A stretch of DNA of 64,000 nt, from the NCBI RefSeq assembly GCF_023343835.1, contig NC_064443.1:19355501-19419500 (forward strand). The letters are read 5' to 3'. A program made the translations under genes and the position numbers. Numbering within the stretch: position 1 is the stretch's first letter; each line of letters begins with the position of its first letter. Positions 11,701-23,250 of this stretch are shown piece after piece. The stretch is from Lagopus muta (taxonomy: Eukaryota > Chordata > Aves > Galliformes > Phasianidae). The notes beneath the pieces are model-generated. The model saw only the letters and a list, made by a program, of their open reading frames with translations, was not told the origin of the DNA and did no database searches.

Positions 11701-14682
11701 ACATTCCCCACGTAGCTGTTTGTTCCTGCAACTTCATTCCCAATTGCTAACTGTATAACAAGCTGAGATTCTGTTTCTAATTACCTTCATGTTCCAAATC
11801 TACTTCAGTTTGTGGCAAAGTGATGTGAATCTTATGAACAACGAAATGGCAAAATGTAGCAAAAGATGTATTACTGTTGGTAGGTTGAGAAAAAGAGTAG
11901 CAGAAAGTTTTCTGTTTGGTTCTCACAGTTGTGACAGACTGGCCCCATCCACTGCTACAAACATCTGTCAGTTTGGAAGTTCAGCTGAGATAAGAGTTCA
12001 AAACGTCACTTGTCTCAAAAGTTTCCATTTTAACAGGAAGTTTCTCTGTTTGGTGTCATTTCCTATACAAATTTATACTGACAGTCTTCTTTTTGAACTT
12101 CATTTGTTTTTTTATTATCTGTTGTACCTAAGTATAAAACCTGGACTTGACTCTGGAGGTAGATTTAAGCTGCCATAAATACTGCCCAAATTTGGCACCG
12201 TTAAGCGTTAAAAATGAAATCTAAAATGCCCTGACAGTTCAACAGTTCAATATTCCTTTACATACAGACATTTAAATACAGAGTTTATTGTCAACAAATT
12301 GTTTTATCTGTCAAATAAACTTTCTAGGTCTTAGCAGAGATACTGACAGGGATAAAGGCACTGGATGAAGGAAGGAGCCCTGTTTATCTGGTAAGGAAAA
12401 GCAGAAATAATGAACACTGACATGAGTGAATGGGGTTGCTGTCATAAGGTGAATTTACATGTTATAGAAATGCAGTTTGCTTTACACATTTTGCAGAGGA
12501 GATTTTCTAGAAATTCTGTCATGGTTCTATTAACACCAACAGTTCATCACCTTTAGACACGAAGAGAGTACGTATTCCCATTTCACACAGCAGACTCATG
12601 AGCACTGTCCTTGCTGATGTTAGGAGATGCTGCAGCAGAACTGGCTTTAAGCTCGTTCTTATTTTCACACTTTGTGCTGAAATGCTGCTGCAGGCTTGTT
12701 TGTGCCAGGAAGGTGTGTGACGAGTCACACGGGGAGAATCTGGGTGGGCTCGGACTGCAGTTGCTCATTACCATGTTTATCAGGCATTTAGTATTAATTG
12801 GTGTCTGGAATTTGGATCCTGGCCAATTTGTCCAGGCTGTCATTAAAACTACGCAGACTGCTTTCACAAGCAGCCAGAACTGCCCAGGCTCACTCGATAC
12901 CATTAACACCATCTTCATAAAAACAGACTCCACCTATAATCCTTCTGTGTAATGCACTCCTTCTGGTTTGCCATGTTGTTGAAGCCTTTAAGAGGAAGAT
13001 GGTAGTTTTCATACGTATAATTTCCAAACCGTTCAGCAACGTCCAAACAGCTTCAAGAAACAAAAGATCCTGAGTTTGTGATTTCTTTTAATAAATATTT
13101 TTAAAAGTTCTGTGCAAAAATGCTGCTATGTGCAGTGTTGATGATTTTTCATTCCTTTAGGTGGGTATAAGCATAGAGCAGCTGGGTTTGCTTTAGGCAA
13201 CGCAAAGACGATCTTTGGCCATTCCTCTACTGTGAAAGCAACATTTCTGTGACTTTACAAAGGGAGATCAGTTACTGTTTTTAAATCTGTAAGGCAGCTG
13301 TTAAGGAGCAGTAATAACAAGTACATGGGAAGACTTCTCAGTGATTTAGATGGAATTAAACATTGCTATTGATTTTGTCTTCACCTAATGTACCTTTCTC
13401 CTTTGAATAGAAAGACATGATTGCTGATGAAATCCAAATAGCAAAAGAAAACTCACGCTCCAAAGCCAAGAATTTGGAAAAGCTAGCTGCCAAGGAAATA
13501 TGCTGTAAATACCTGGACAAGAAAGCAGGACATTTGCTGGAAGAGGTTGCTATTGATTTTGCCTTAGCCATCTGCCTTTGTCTGAGAAAGAAGAATTCTA
13601 ACATAGCAGAGGTAATATTTTAACAATCTGATTTTGAGAATTTTGCCTTCATGACAGCAAGGTCTAGAGCTACAACTTTTGTGCCCCAACTTTTTTGGGC
13701 TGTCGGTAATGTGTGTAACAAGGGGTACAGGGATTATTCTGCATTCGCAGATTTTGTTGTTTTAAAACAGGTGCTTGAAATTATGGAAACAGCTGAAAAT
13801 AAATTGAGAGAGCATTACATCTGTGGAGGCAGCACTTCTGGGTTTTCCATGAATACTCCAGAAGAAACCGATGATGAGACAACCAACCTCAGCATGGATG
13901 CCCCTTCTGCAGGGCAGAATAAAGAGGACAGCATGCAGCCGGTGCTCCTGGCCAGTGGTGGTCAGTGCACACCTTCAGTAGGAGTTGTGCCACCGGACGC
14001 TCACTGTTTGCAGATGTCACGGGTCCCTTGTGAATCAGATGAATCGATGAGTTTCATCTGGAATCCTGATCAGAAATCTGCAGATGAGCTATTCAGCAAC
14101 AGCTGCGACAATTCAGAAAACACTGCGAGCTCTGACTGCAGGATAAAGGAGAAAACAAAAGCAAACGGACTCCGGGAAAGAAACGTAGTATGCATCAGAA
14201 GTGACGACAACTTGGAAATGGCTGCTACTGCACAAAGCACATTTCAGTCCAAAAACGCAGACCTTGACTCTGCGTGTTCATCCCAAGGTAAATGTAGATA
14301 AGGCTGAGGTGCGGGTGCAGAATGTTCTGCTGTGCGATGGTTCGGGTGCTGTGGCAGAAGTGTCCGTTCTTCTCTTCTAACCCAAGTCTTCACAACAGTT
14401 TGGGCTCTTATTCCTTGCTTAGGATTTTACCAATGAATCTACAGAATGTTCTGTTTCCTTTCTGTCAGTTTTTCTAAACCAGATTTTTAATTTAAAATTG
14501 CTGTCTGTGCCTTAGATGCAGATAGATTTTTTTTCTCAGTCTTTGGAATTTTTTGTTTTTCAGCATTAGCCAGAGAGGCATCCTGGAAAATAAAAATAAA
14601 TGACCAAAAAAAGAAGCTAATGGAAAATATTTTGCTGTATGAAGAAGACAAATTAAGCAGTTCTGAACTTTTTGATTCTTAA
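2338..14682 (+). CDS. IRAK2: Interleukin-1 receptor-associated kinase 2 (pseudokinase), 13 coding exons
   Basis: Exons: 2338-2440, 3025-3204, 6568-6738, 7366-7472, 8864-9058, 9482-9546, 9982-10096, 10962-11071, 11436-11631, 12328-12390, 13411-13611, 13771-14287, 14564-14682. All phases join, giving 713 codons plus TAA (human has 625). Exons 1-2 encode the death domain (PAWVLEDFCQKMD, then ISITRELMWWWGVRLATVRQL), which enters the MyD88/IRAK4 Myddosome. After a Ser/Pro linker comes the kinase fold: glycine loop EGTFADVYKG, VIKRLK with the VAIK-type lysine, HGNIKSSNVLLD where the HRD aspartate is Asn, and GHS in place of DFG. It should therefore be a pseudokinase like the human protein. The tail keeps NTPEETDD, a PxExxD TRAF6-binding motif. 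Intron 5 has a GC donor. ATG 2338 matches the human start; an in-frame ATG at 2305 has weaker context. Confidence 0.95.
2941..2983. repeat. 9-bp tandem repeat in IRAK2 intron 1
   Basis: About 4.8 copies of CTGCCCTGC run head to tail. The array is pyrimidine-rich and ends about 40 bp before the exon 2 acceptor at 3023-3024, so it forms part of the pyrimidine-rich approach to that splice site. Copy number is likely to vary between individuals. Confidence 0.9.
10695..10861 (-). mobile_element. CR1 LINE 3' fragment in IRAK2 intron 7
   Basis: It begins TCACAGAATCACAGAATCAC, the reverse complement of the avian CR1 3' tail, followed by the typical GGTTGGAAACGACCTGCAAG and TCTAGTCCAACCCCC blocks. 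It is a 5'-truncated CR1 inserted in minus orientation. It contains no open reading frame. Confidence 0.9.
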
Positions 14683-15840
14683 ACCAGATGGACTTACTAG
14701 CTGTGACCAACGTACAAGAAGAAACAAGGACAGATTCTTCATTAGAATCATTAGAATCTTCATTAGAAATAGATGGTAAAAGTATACCTCTCCTTGAAGT
14801 CTGAGTAGCAGATTTGGATCAGAAACATTATCCTTCTCTGAAGAAAAGTGATGGCGCTGAGAAGAAATAGAAAATATCTTTCCTAGAACAGGCTGAGGCT
14901 CAGCGCAGCTCTGCCAACAGAAATGCCTTCTTCTCATCTGCATTATAAAAAAAATTAAGGTCCTTTTCTTGTGTATTTCAAAAAGTATCTGCAGATAATA
15001 GGTGTCTTATTAAAATACCACAGTCCTAGAAGTTACAGAGCAACCACTGATCCACAATTGGTTAGCAATGCCCTTTATTGTCATTGTATGCTATATGTGG
15101 AGACAAATCTTTGATTGAAGAAGGTTTCAGTTTTCAAATGATCTGTGTCATACACTCTTTGCCTGTATACCCAAGAACACTGTGTTAGCAGAGAAGGGAA
15201 TTTCTATGCACGTTCTCTGACATATTCTCTATGGTTGATCTCAATTTGAATTGCACTGAAAATAGCAGTAAGTAAATAACTGAAGACATGTTGATCTGCT
15301 CTGTGGGCTGCTGTACCAGCTATACGTGTTATGTCATGGAGGTCTAAGCAAGTTTCGCTGTCAGGAGCTATAGGACAGCAGTTACACTTCATAGGGTGTC
15401 TCCGAAAGTTGTTTTTCTTCCTAAGTGTCCTTTAAACATTGTTAAGGCTTCTTGTTGTGTTTCATGTGGTGGCTAATATACATTTTGGGCTTTAATTTAA
15501 AGTGTCCTCAATTTTATCATCAGTCAGTTGAAATTTGATTAATTGTATTTATTTTGGCAAAGGGTAAAACAGTGACAGATGAGCCATGAAGCGGGCTGGC
15601 TCCTGCAGCCTCACAAAGCCAGCTGTGTTATTCTTTCCTTTGTTCCATGTTAGTCTTAAACATATTCTGAGGTATGGAACCTTACCAGATGTTTATTAAG
15701 AGCGGCATAACACAGCTAATATTCTGCATAGTCTTACAGTAACTATACTCTTATGTCAGCTATTTGATACTGTGTTTTAATCTCAACCTTTCAAATTTAT
15801 ACTTTATTAATAAACTCGAGAATAAAAAATGGAAGAAGCC
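14683..15840 (+). other. IRAK2: IRAK2 3' untranslated region
   Basis: AT-rich sequence follows the IRAK2 stop, with scattered ATTTA elements. It ends at two AATAAA signals, at 15809-15814 and 15821-15826. No gene is seen on either strand here. Confidence 0.7.
15809..15826 (+). terminator. Tandem polyadenylation signals of IRAK2
   Basis: AATAAA occurs at 15809-15814 and again at 15821-15826, about 1.13 kb after the IRAK2 stop. Cleavage is expected shortly downstream, before the orphan CpG island. Confidence 0.7.
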
Positions 15841-15999
15841 CTGTCTATATCCAGCTTTCTCACAACTCATAGCACAGAAAATCTCCTTTCTGCATCTTTC
15901 TGAAGCATTGCATGTGTGTTCATGAGCAAGCACCCAGCACCTCCCCGCACTCAGCCATCAGCGACTGTAGCAGCGGTGTAAAACGCGCATCCTCGCTCA

Positions 16000-16820
16000 C
16001 TGCTAAGCAGTGTTTTTTTCTCTCAGTGATTTCTGGGATGGGTTCCGGTGCCGCTCCTTACCCGCTTGCTGCTGTCTGTTGAACGACACCGCAAGAGGGA
16101 GAGCGGCCAAGCGGCACGGCACGGCACCGCCCCGCAGAGCTGCGGGAGACAACGAGAGCCGCCTGCCCGCAAAGCTCCATGGCGCTGCGGGGCGCCTCGG
16201 TACCGGCGGCCCCGGGGGCGCGGCGCGTGCCCTCACACCTCAGGTCAACGAACGCCGCTCGCGTTTCGCGCGCTGTTCCGCATGACGGCCCGCCCCGAGG
16301 CGCTCCCCGTACGTCAGGCAAGTACCTCTGTTCTTTGCAGCCTGCTGCAGCGCTCCCCGCGGTCCCACAGCTCCTCCGGGTCCCGAGCACAGAGCCGGCC
16401 GGCCCGCCCGCCGCTTCCCGCCCCGTTCCCGCGGAGCATCGCCAAGGCGGCCCGAGCGGAGCGAGCGGCGCGGCGGTCTTTCTTCCCGCCCTCCTCGGAG
16501 CGAGTTCAGCCAATCGGTGCCGGGAGCAGTTGCGGGCCACCCAATGGGTGCAGCGGCCCGCCGAAGGTCCCGCCCACCGGGCCGTCTCCTCAGGACTGGC
16601 CTCGGCTCCGTCGCGCTCTCCGTTCTGAGGCCGGCCGCACGCGGCGTGCCGTGCGCTTTGGTCTGCGGCAGTCTTTCTGTACCTCCTATACGGGAAGGTA
16701 CGTGCGTCTGAGAGCGCAGAGCTTTAGGCACGGCTTTCTAAAAAGCTTCCCCCGTCCCGTCAGGGGCAGAACCGCGGCACTGCGGGGCTCTCCGTGTGAC
16801 AGCCGGGAAACGGCCGTCAC
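16000..16820 (+). promoter_or_regulatory. Orphan CpG island with plus-strand promoter features between IRAK2 and GHRL
   Basis: A dense CpG island has two plus-strand CCAAT boxes, at 16510-16514 and 16541-16545 (31 bp apart), and a CCCGCCC GC box at 16569-16575. A strong splice donor AAG|GTACGTGCG lies at 16697/16698. This order suggests a transcript starting at roughly 16.6 kb with a short first exon. A good pyrimidine-tract acceptor follows at 16896-16897. No conserved protein is encoded: the longest open frame (from 16048) opens with GTG and has biased GC-island composition. In human the TATDN2 gene and GHRL antisense transcripts lie here. A long non-coding RNA running toward GHRL is my inference. 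Confidence 0.6.
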
Positions 16821-16839
16821 GGGCTGGGGAAGCTCTGCT

Positions 16840-18455
16840 CGGCATGAAGCTGGTGTAAAAGCACCTCATTGCAACAGAATGGCTTTCTTTTTTGCAGCAA
16901 GTTTGGGTTTGCTGTTGGCCAACTTATTGCTCCAGGCTGTACAGGTCACCTCGAACCGCTGGGGTGCCGTGCTGTGTTTTATTCCAAGCGGCAGAGCGCA
17001 CCAGACCTGCTTCAGCTTGTGAGGCTGTGCGTTACTGGGCTCTGCCACCCTCCTGAGGTCGATCCTGTATTTGCAATACAGAAAGTACTGTGTTTAGATC
17101 GTTGGGGGAAAGGTTGTGATTTTTTGCTCTTTTTGGGGGCTGCTAGTGGTGGCTTGTTTGGTTTTCTTCGTTTTTGTTTGGAGCAGCCTTAGAAAAATGC
17201 TGCCCACTTAGCTGGATAACACAGCGCAATAGCCTTGCCTCGATTCTGATTCTGTAGACTAACCAACCCATACTTTTTTCCTCTACAATCCTCTACAGTT
17301 CTGTCAAAGCTCTAGGAACAGACCCTAACTGCAGAGTTTCTTTTTCAGGGAAGGATTTATGCGGTGTCTCTGGCCAGGAGTTTCCTCACTGTGCTGCTGG
17401 GAAACGTATTGATTGACTGCTTTCATGGAACATGCTGGGAAAACATTGAATCTTTTTCAGAGAGAACACCAGTAGTAGAACTAAGGATTGCCAATGTGGC
17501 TTCAGTGCTCTGACTCTTCCCTTTCATAACGCTTCTGCAGGTTGTGTACCTGAGGAGTCCATGTCAGCACTCTCAAACAGGACTAACTGTGCACTGCAGA
17601 CAAGATGGCACACCTGAGAATCCTTCTACTGTCCCTACATTTTGCTCTTCTACAGGCAGCCATTAGGCACGTGCGTGACTTGTGGAGCTGTACAGCAAAT
17701 GCTGGTAAGATCTGTACCTGCAGATTTGATCTATAATGGGCGGGAAAGCCATTACACTATTTCTTCTGATTGTGGTACCAGAATGATATGGCTATTTGAA
17801 TTGGTGCTAAGCAGTCTAAGTATATTTGCTTTCTAGTTGTCTTAGAAATACTTACTCCTTTTTAATTTTCCCCTTTGCTTGTACATCTTGTTTGGCTTCT
17901 GGTGGTATAACACAAGGTACTGCCAGTGGAATCAAAGGAATCAGTTCACCTGGGTGATAAATTCTGTCAGGAAAAGAGAATGTGCCTAAGAACTGAGCCT
18001 TGCAGCTGTGTTTACCTTTATCACGGTAGCCTATCCTGGGGTACTTTGCAAAACGTCTTCAGGGCACTGACCAGAAAATCATGGATTCACAAATCTCTAT
18101 GTGGGCATTCGTGTTGGCATTTCTAAGACATAATTGCTTGTGTACGGAAACGAACGTGTGCCACAGTGGAGCACAGTGGTGTATGCACTTGTAGCATGAA
18201 AATATACCTTGTTTTTCTGATATCTAGCACTAGGACAGGTATGATTCTGAATCCGAGTAAATTAACTGGAAAATTGATTTTAACTGGAAGAGACATTGGG
18301 TGTTTTCCTTGATAATATCCATGTTAACACATCCCTTGAGAATTAAGCAAATTTGGTGACTGAAAGTTGATTCCATGTACATCTAGTTTGCACAGTTTAT
18401 TACGTGAGCCATCTAGTTTGAGATACTCCAAAAAATAAGAAACGTCGCAGTTTCA
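16840..18455. other. Intergenic or lncRNA-type sequence without recognised gene
   Basis: Unique sequence lies between the orphan CpG island and the GHRL polyadenylation site. Plausible acceptors follow pyrimidine runs (for example near 17348 and 17559), but I cannot build a coding gene. I looked for TatD nuclease motifs expected of TATDN2 and found none on either strand. Confidence 0.5.
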
Positions 18456-18463
18456 GCATAAGC

Positions 18464-18469
18464 TTTATT
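18464..18469 (-). terminator. Polyadenylation signal of GHRL
   Basis: TTTATT on the plus strand is AATAAA on the minus strand. It lies about 310 nt beyond the GHRL stop codon. Confidence 0.7.
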
Positions 18470-18777
18470 CTCTGTTACAGATGTCTGTAGAAGCATAAGA
18501 TGGACTTTCCATCAGTCGCAGAAAGGATTCATACAGCTTTCAAATACATCGTTTAAAATAATCACAGTAGATACTAAAGAAGGAAATAAGATAAGCCTAC
18601 ATGTCAGCCTGTGATTCACATTGCCCTTTGAAGTTTTGCTTGTAGATTCTTGTCTTTTTCTTAGAGCAAACTACTCAAGTTCATGTCCTCCTTTCTTCTT
18701 AGAGACGTAAATTCAGTTCATTTTAAAGTAAAACTCAAACCAGGCCATCTAGTGCTGTGGGTGTCCTTCAGTTCGCT

Positions 18778-20778
18778 TCAGTCTTTTGTCGGAGTTTCTA
18801 AAAAGGCAAAAGATAGGTAGGTTAGTTTGAAAATCTTCATATTTTTTCTGAAAATCCTGTTTTGCCAATCTGTCCAGAAGTGCCTCAAGCACCCAAATGA
18901 AGAGAGATAAAGCTTTCAGGCGGTAATGTTCTTCTGGGGCATGCATGCATAAAATTGTCTTATTTGTGTAATGGCCATAGAAAGGGCCCCACAAAAGGAA
19001 TTCAGAGTGTAGAGAGAAGTGCTTAGGGCAATTCTAGGGATCCTGAAAAGCTGGGTGAAAGAAGCAGCCTGAGGTGACTGGAATGCATAATAGAGTTTTC
19101 AAGCCTGACAAAACCCTTAAAAGATTTGGAAAGGACAGCTTAATATAGTTGAGTGCAAATAAAGAATGAAGGGCAGTAAAGGTAAAAACAAAACTAAAAA
19201 ACAAAACAAAAAGAAGCAACCAGTTGGTGGTGAGAGTTAGTACTCAGAACGTTATTAGTGAGTCATCTAGAATGCTCTTATTTACTCTGCTGTCATTCTT
19301 TGAAGTTAAACTAGTGTTTTCTGAACATCAGGCACTTCACTTGCTCTCTTAGTGGCAGCTTAGCTACTTAGCCCAGTCATTTCTGAAATGCTGTTCTGAC
19401 TGTTTCACATGACAAATGTGAAATGTGGCTTTTGTTTTTTGTTTGAGTTTCTGCATTTACGTCTTGTTTGAAATTACCTTTAGCATCCTCTTCAAGAATG
19501 TCCTGTAGCATCTTCTCCAATGCTTGTCCATATTCTTGATATTCTTTTTCTGTTATCTTGACACCAATTTCAAAAGGAACGTTAAACTATAAAAACATTA
19601 AAGGAGTTTAACAGATGATCTTTGGACAAGGCACTATAGATTAATTCTGTGTTAGGCGTGACAACAAGCAAGAGGTGGCAAAATGATGTGCATTCATTTA
19701 ATAGTGCTGAGACATGCAATGATCATCTGATAAACGTAGCACAGGGCTGCTGCAGACCGAACTGCCTGATAAAGCGGAGGAGAGGAAACTACAGGGAGCT
19801 TGCATTATTAATGTTAGTTCTGAAATGCAAGTCCTTAACAGGAGATCACGATCTGCCTTTGTGCAGATACTTTTGAATTACTTCATGCTGTCAATGCTGG
19901 CAGTTTTCATGTGTCTTTTTCTACATGCCCTTCAAGTTAAATGACTGTGGCTTTCATTGGTACATCTCCTGTGGCAGGAATTGTATTCCTGCTCCAACAA
20001 AATCATTTGAACTCGTATGTGAGCAGGAATGAAAAATACACACCTTGATATCAACACTGTTATTGTCATCTTCCCCCTCTGCTTTGTCTGTATCCCAAAA
20101 GCCTTCTGTGCCTCGGCGATGTAATCTTGCTGTTGGTTTTCTTGTATCCTTTTGTTGCTAGAAAGCAAGCAAAATAGCACCTGTATAAAACTCCCATAAT
20201 CAAATTGGTCTGTAGCAGGGAAAATAGAATCCATAATTAACGCAGATGCAGCAAATTAATTAGAGCCATCGTTGGCTTCTTTTAAAGTTATGATTAGTTG
20301 AAGCTGTCAGTGACTTCTTTTAAAGTTGTGTGGACGTGTAGGTATACAGTAACTTACTACTATTCTGCAACCACTTTGTCAGCAGTTTGTTTAAGGGTTC
20401 CTTATGGATCAGCCACCTTCCAATTCATTTTCAAAGTGTAGTCAACAATTTATTTAAACAGCTGCATTTGTTTGTGGATTTTTTTGTTCAGTTGGTTGGT
20501 TTGTTTCTAAGGTTAGTAGTTATGTTTGCTCATGTGAATGGTTTGTTACAGTAATCCTCTGGAATCCCTCCTTCCTCTTCCAGAAACATTATCTTCCAAA
20601 CCTCTGAACACTGTAAAGAATTTGGCTTTAAGGAAGACAATTTCAAAAAAGCATTATTCTGAATTTTTACCTGTATGTTTTTATATGCGGGGCTTAAAAA
20701 ACTAGAGCCAGCCAGAGCAGTCTCTGTCCCGAGGATGCTGAGAAGGAGAATTCCTAGCAGAACAACTCTGAGAAGCAT
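18778..20778 (-). CDS. GHRL: Preproghrelin (ghrelin), four coding exons
   Basis: Coding exons, in transcript order: 20778-20671, 20157-20044, 19586-19478, 18797-18778. They join to 116 codons plus TGA, the length I recall for chicken. A hydrophobic signal peptide (MLLRVVLLGILLLSIL) is followed by mature ghrelin starting GSSFLSPAYKNIQ and ending RKPTARLH. Ser-3 is the residue octanoylated by GOAT, and an Arg-Arg pair follows for convertase cleavage. Exon 3 encodes the obestatin-like region starting FNVPFEIG. Its QALEK replaces the mammalian QALGK, so the amide-donor glycine is missing. Ala-8 fits turkey or quail rather than chicken from memory. A second in-frame ATG four codons upstream (20790) would give MKTIMLLR; I chose the downstream one by homology. 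The hormone acts on GHSR in feeding and growth-hormone control. Confidence 0.95.
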
Positions 20779-20916
20779 GATTGTCTTCATGAGGCGGTGC
20801 TTTATTTCTCCTGATTTGAACGTTGTGCAATTGTTTCTAAAAACGGATATAGAAAGAAGGCACACTTGTTGCATGCAAAAAGGCAATATATTCTGTCAAA
20901 AGAGAGTATTACTTAC

Positions 20917-21074
20917 TGTGTTCTCTTCTGTAACTGAGATGTAATAACTGGAGCAGACAGGTTAGCAGAGAGAAATTATGGAGGAAAACTGGCGAAAGCT
21001 TAGAAATGCTCTGAAACTTTGCCGGTTCCCTTTGTTGCTTCACCAAACTGCTGCTTTCCGAAGCACCTTATATA
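20917..21074 (-). promoter_or_regulatory. GHRL: GHRL TATA box and non-coding first exon
   Basis: On the minus strand TATATAAG lies at 21074-21067. That predicts transcription from about 21040. A strong donor, ACACA|GTAAGT, has its last exon base at 20917, and the next acceptor (TTTTTAG) has its first exon base at 20836. This gives an untranslated exon 1 of about 120 nt and a coding exon 2 spanning 20836-20671. Unlike its neighbours, this tissue-specific gene uses a TATA promoter without a CpG island. Confidence 0.75.
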
Positions 21075-21079
21075 GGAAG

Positions 21080-22530
21080 CGGGCTATTTGTTCTGTGCTG
21101 TGCTATTTCTGGAAATGCAGCCTGACGTGTGTTCAAATCCCTTGGAAACACGGGGTGCCTGCAAGACAGCGGCCGACAAAACCGTGACAACGGCACACAT
21201 CTGTTGCTGAGTTCCTTTCTGTGTGTAATGAAGTTGTGCAGGGAATTGTGTGCTTCTCATCTCCTTTCTCTGCCGTGGCGTTATCATCATTCCTTCTAAA
21301 ACCAGTAGCCGTAATGGCTATTTGTTGGAAAGGAAAGTCCTGAGCCCTTTTACTGTTATCTGGTGCAGCATAGCAGAAAAGAAGCAGAACTGCATTCCTG
21401 GCCTGCAGTAACAGCCACGTCTCTTGTTTTTGCCCCAAGTGTGCTTCCTCTCATCTACATTCTCTCCTGGGTTCTATCAGATTTTGTTGTCCTTTGTAGA
21501 AGGACTGAAAGCAAAGATGTTTCCTAGAAACATCATTTCTGTTACTGTGAAAATGAAATACTGCACTTTGAAGATGTCACTGAATAGCTGTAGCAATGTC
21601 TGAGGCTCTAGAAAACATCCCGTGAGGATTTTCTTCAAACCTGAGGAACAGTAGGAATGAAGTAGGAGCACACCGTAAAGGATGACAAACTTACACCTTC
21701 TGTTGCCTGTGTTCTAACTAGACTTGAATGATGTGGCTGATCTGTGGGATTTATTCCATGCTACAGATCACAAACCTTCAGTGGTAGGATGGAGGAAGGC
21801 ACGGGAAATGTGTGAGATGGGAAGATGAGAAGGAATTTTAATTGAGTCAGATTTGCTGTTGGAAAAACGTAACTCAGAGCATCAGTACACGGAGCACCCA
21901 TCCTAACTGCTCTGCCAGGGAAGACAGTCCATTTAGCACATCTGCAGGTTTTGAGACTATCTTTTTTTTCTGGGGATGCAGTTCCACGTTGTTCTCTTTC
22001 GCAGATTTCCGTGTCTCATGTTACTGCTTCCTACCTGATTATTTCACATCAGATTTGTGGCGTGATCCAATCATTAAAAGAAAATCATTTCTGAAACATG
22101 TCTGTGGTATCAGCTGGCTTGGTAGCACCAAGAAAGCTGGTTAGCTGCGGTAGGGCAGCTGAGAACAAACAGAGGCAATGGATGAAAGTAAGGTTCTGCA
22201 ACAAAGTTAGGTTAAAAAGTTCTTGTAGAGTTAGATCTCCATCTTGACTTTTGTCTGAGAGCCTGCTGGCAGAGAACACCAAGGAGCACAAAGGAAGTAG
22301 GCACTGATGAACCACTGGAGATCTTCTGGCTCCTAACTGAATTATTCTAACAGAAGCCCCTTGCATTTTCATGGCATACTCTGGATTCTGGCCAGACTGG
22401 GCATTCATTAGCTCTTACAAAGCCATACACAAATATCATACATGAGAGCCACACTAAGGCACCTGTCAAGGTCGACTACAGAAATTCCCCATAAGCCCCT
22501 GTGAAAGATTACCAAATACAGCATACCAGG
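21080..22530. other. Intergenic sequence between GHRL and SEC13
   Basis: About 1.45 kb lies between the GHRL promoter and the SEC13 cleavage region. I see no coding exon, RNA gene or recognised repeat here. GHRL control elements would be expected in its proximal part, but none is identifiable with confidence. Confidence 0.4.
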
Positions 22531-22546
22531 CTTTAACCAATAAGAC

Positions 22547-22552
22547 TTTATT
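22547..22552 (-). terminator. Polyadenylation signal of SEC13
   Basis: AATAAA on the minus strand lies about 700 nt past the SEC13 stop. The 3' UTR is therefore about 22530-23250. Confidence 0.65.
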
Positions 22553-22596
22553 TTGTTGTCTAAACAAAAACCTGAGGTACAATATAGAATTGTGGC

Positions 22597-22598
<2 letters not shown>

Positions 22599-22624
<26 letters not shown>
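22599..22624. repeat. 26-nt poly(A) tract (poly-U in the SEC13 3' UTR)
   Basis: An uninterrupted run of 26 A on the plus strand lies about 50 bp from the SEC13 polyadenylation signal. In the SEC13 transcript it would be read as a U-tract. No SINE or processed-gene body is recognisable next to it. Confidence 0.85.
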
Positions 22625-22627
<3 letters not shown>

Positions 22628-23250
22628 TCTGCAAATCGTATTTTTCAGTTGTTGATGTTCATTAAATAAACAAGTTTGAGATTACTGTAAAGCAAAATAT
22701 ATATGCATTCTGCTACTCTTTCATCTTTGGGAACGCATGCAGGTTTTCATGTATCTGAGCACATTACTTCCAGGGAAACCCAAGCACCATTTCAGCACTA
22801 CCAGAATGTTGTGTCCTGCTAACCCCAGCAGCCCGCCCTGTCACTTGAAATAGTTTTGGCCTTTGAGTGGCAGAGCATCTGCCCCTTACACTGATGGGTT
22901 CACAGGTTTCATTGCCTGCCTCCTCCTGTTCCTGCTCAAGGGCCTGAAGTGTATCCAATTAAATCCAACTCCTGAACCAGAAGGCAGGTTACAATTCTTA
23001 CAGTATCAGGGAGTAGCACAAGGCACAGTACTTTGCTCCTCTCTTCATCTTTAATTTAAGGGAATGTCAATTAAGGCTGATTATCAACACATTGTAGCCT
23101 CCCAGTATTGGTATGAGTGCTCATAAAATTGGACAGTTATTTCCCACATTCGTGTCCAGTTTGGATAAAACCAGTTCTTATCTGATTCAAGAAACATCGC
23201 ACGTCAGGTACGGCGATCACTTCCAGCAGCTGGGCTGGTTCAGTCTCACA

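Noticed and set aside
12760-12960. Possible old repeat in IRAK2 intron 10
   Set aside because: The sequence looked repeat-like, but I could not match it to a known family or find boundaries or duplications.
16048-17022. Open frame of 324 codons on the plus strand
   Set aside because: It begins with GTG rather than ATG, lies across a CpG island and promoter, has Arg/Pro/Ala-biased composition typical of GC-rich noise, and resembles no family. It also reads through a strong splice donor.
14683-18460. Search for TATDN2 (TatD nuclease) exons
   Set aside because: The human gene order predicts it here, but I found no TatD metal-binding motifs on either strand. It is reported only as an absence.
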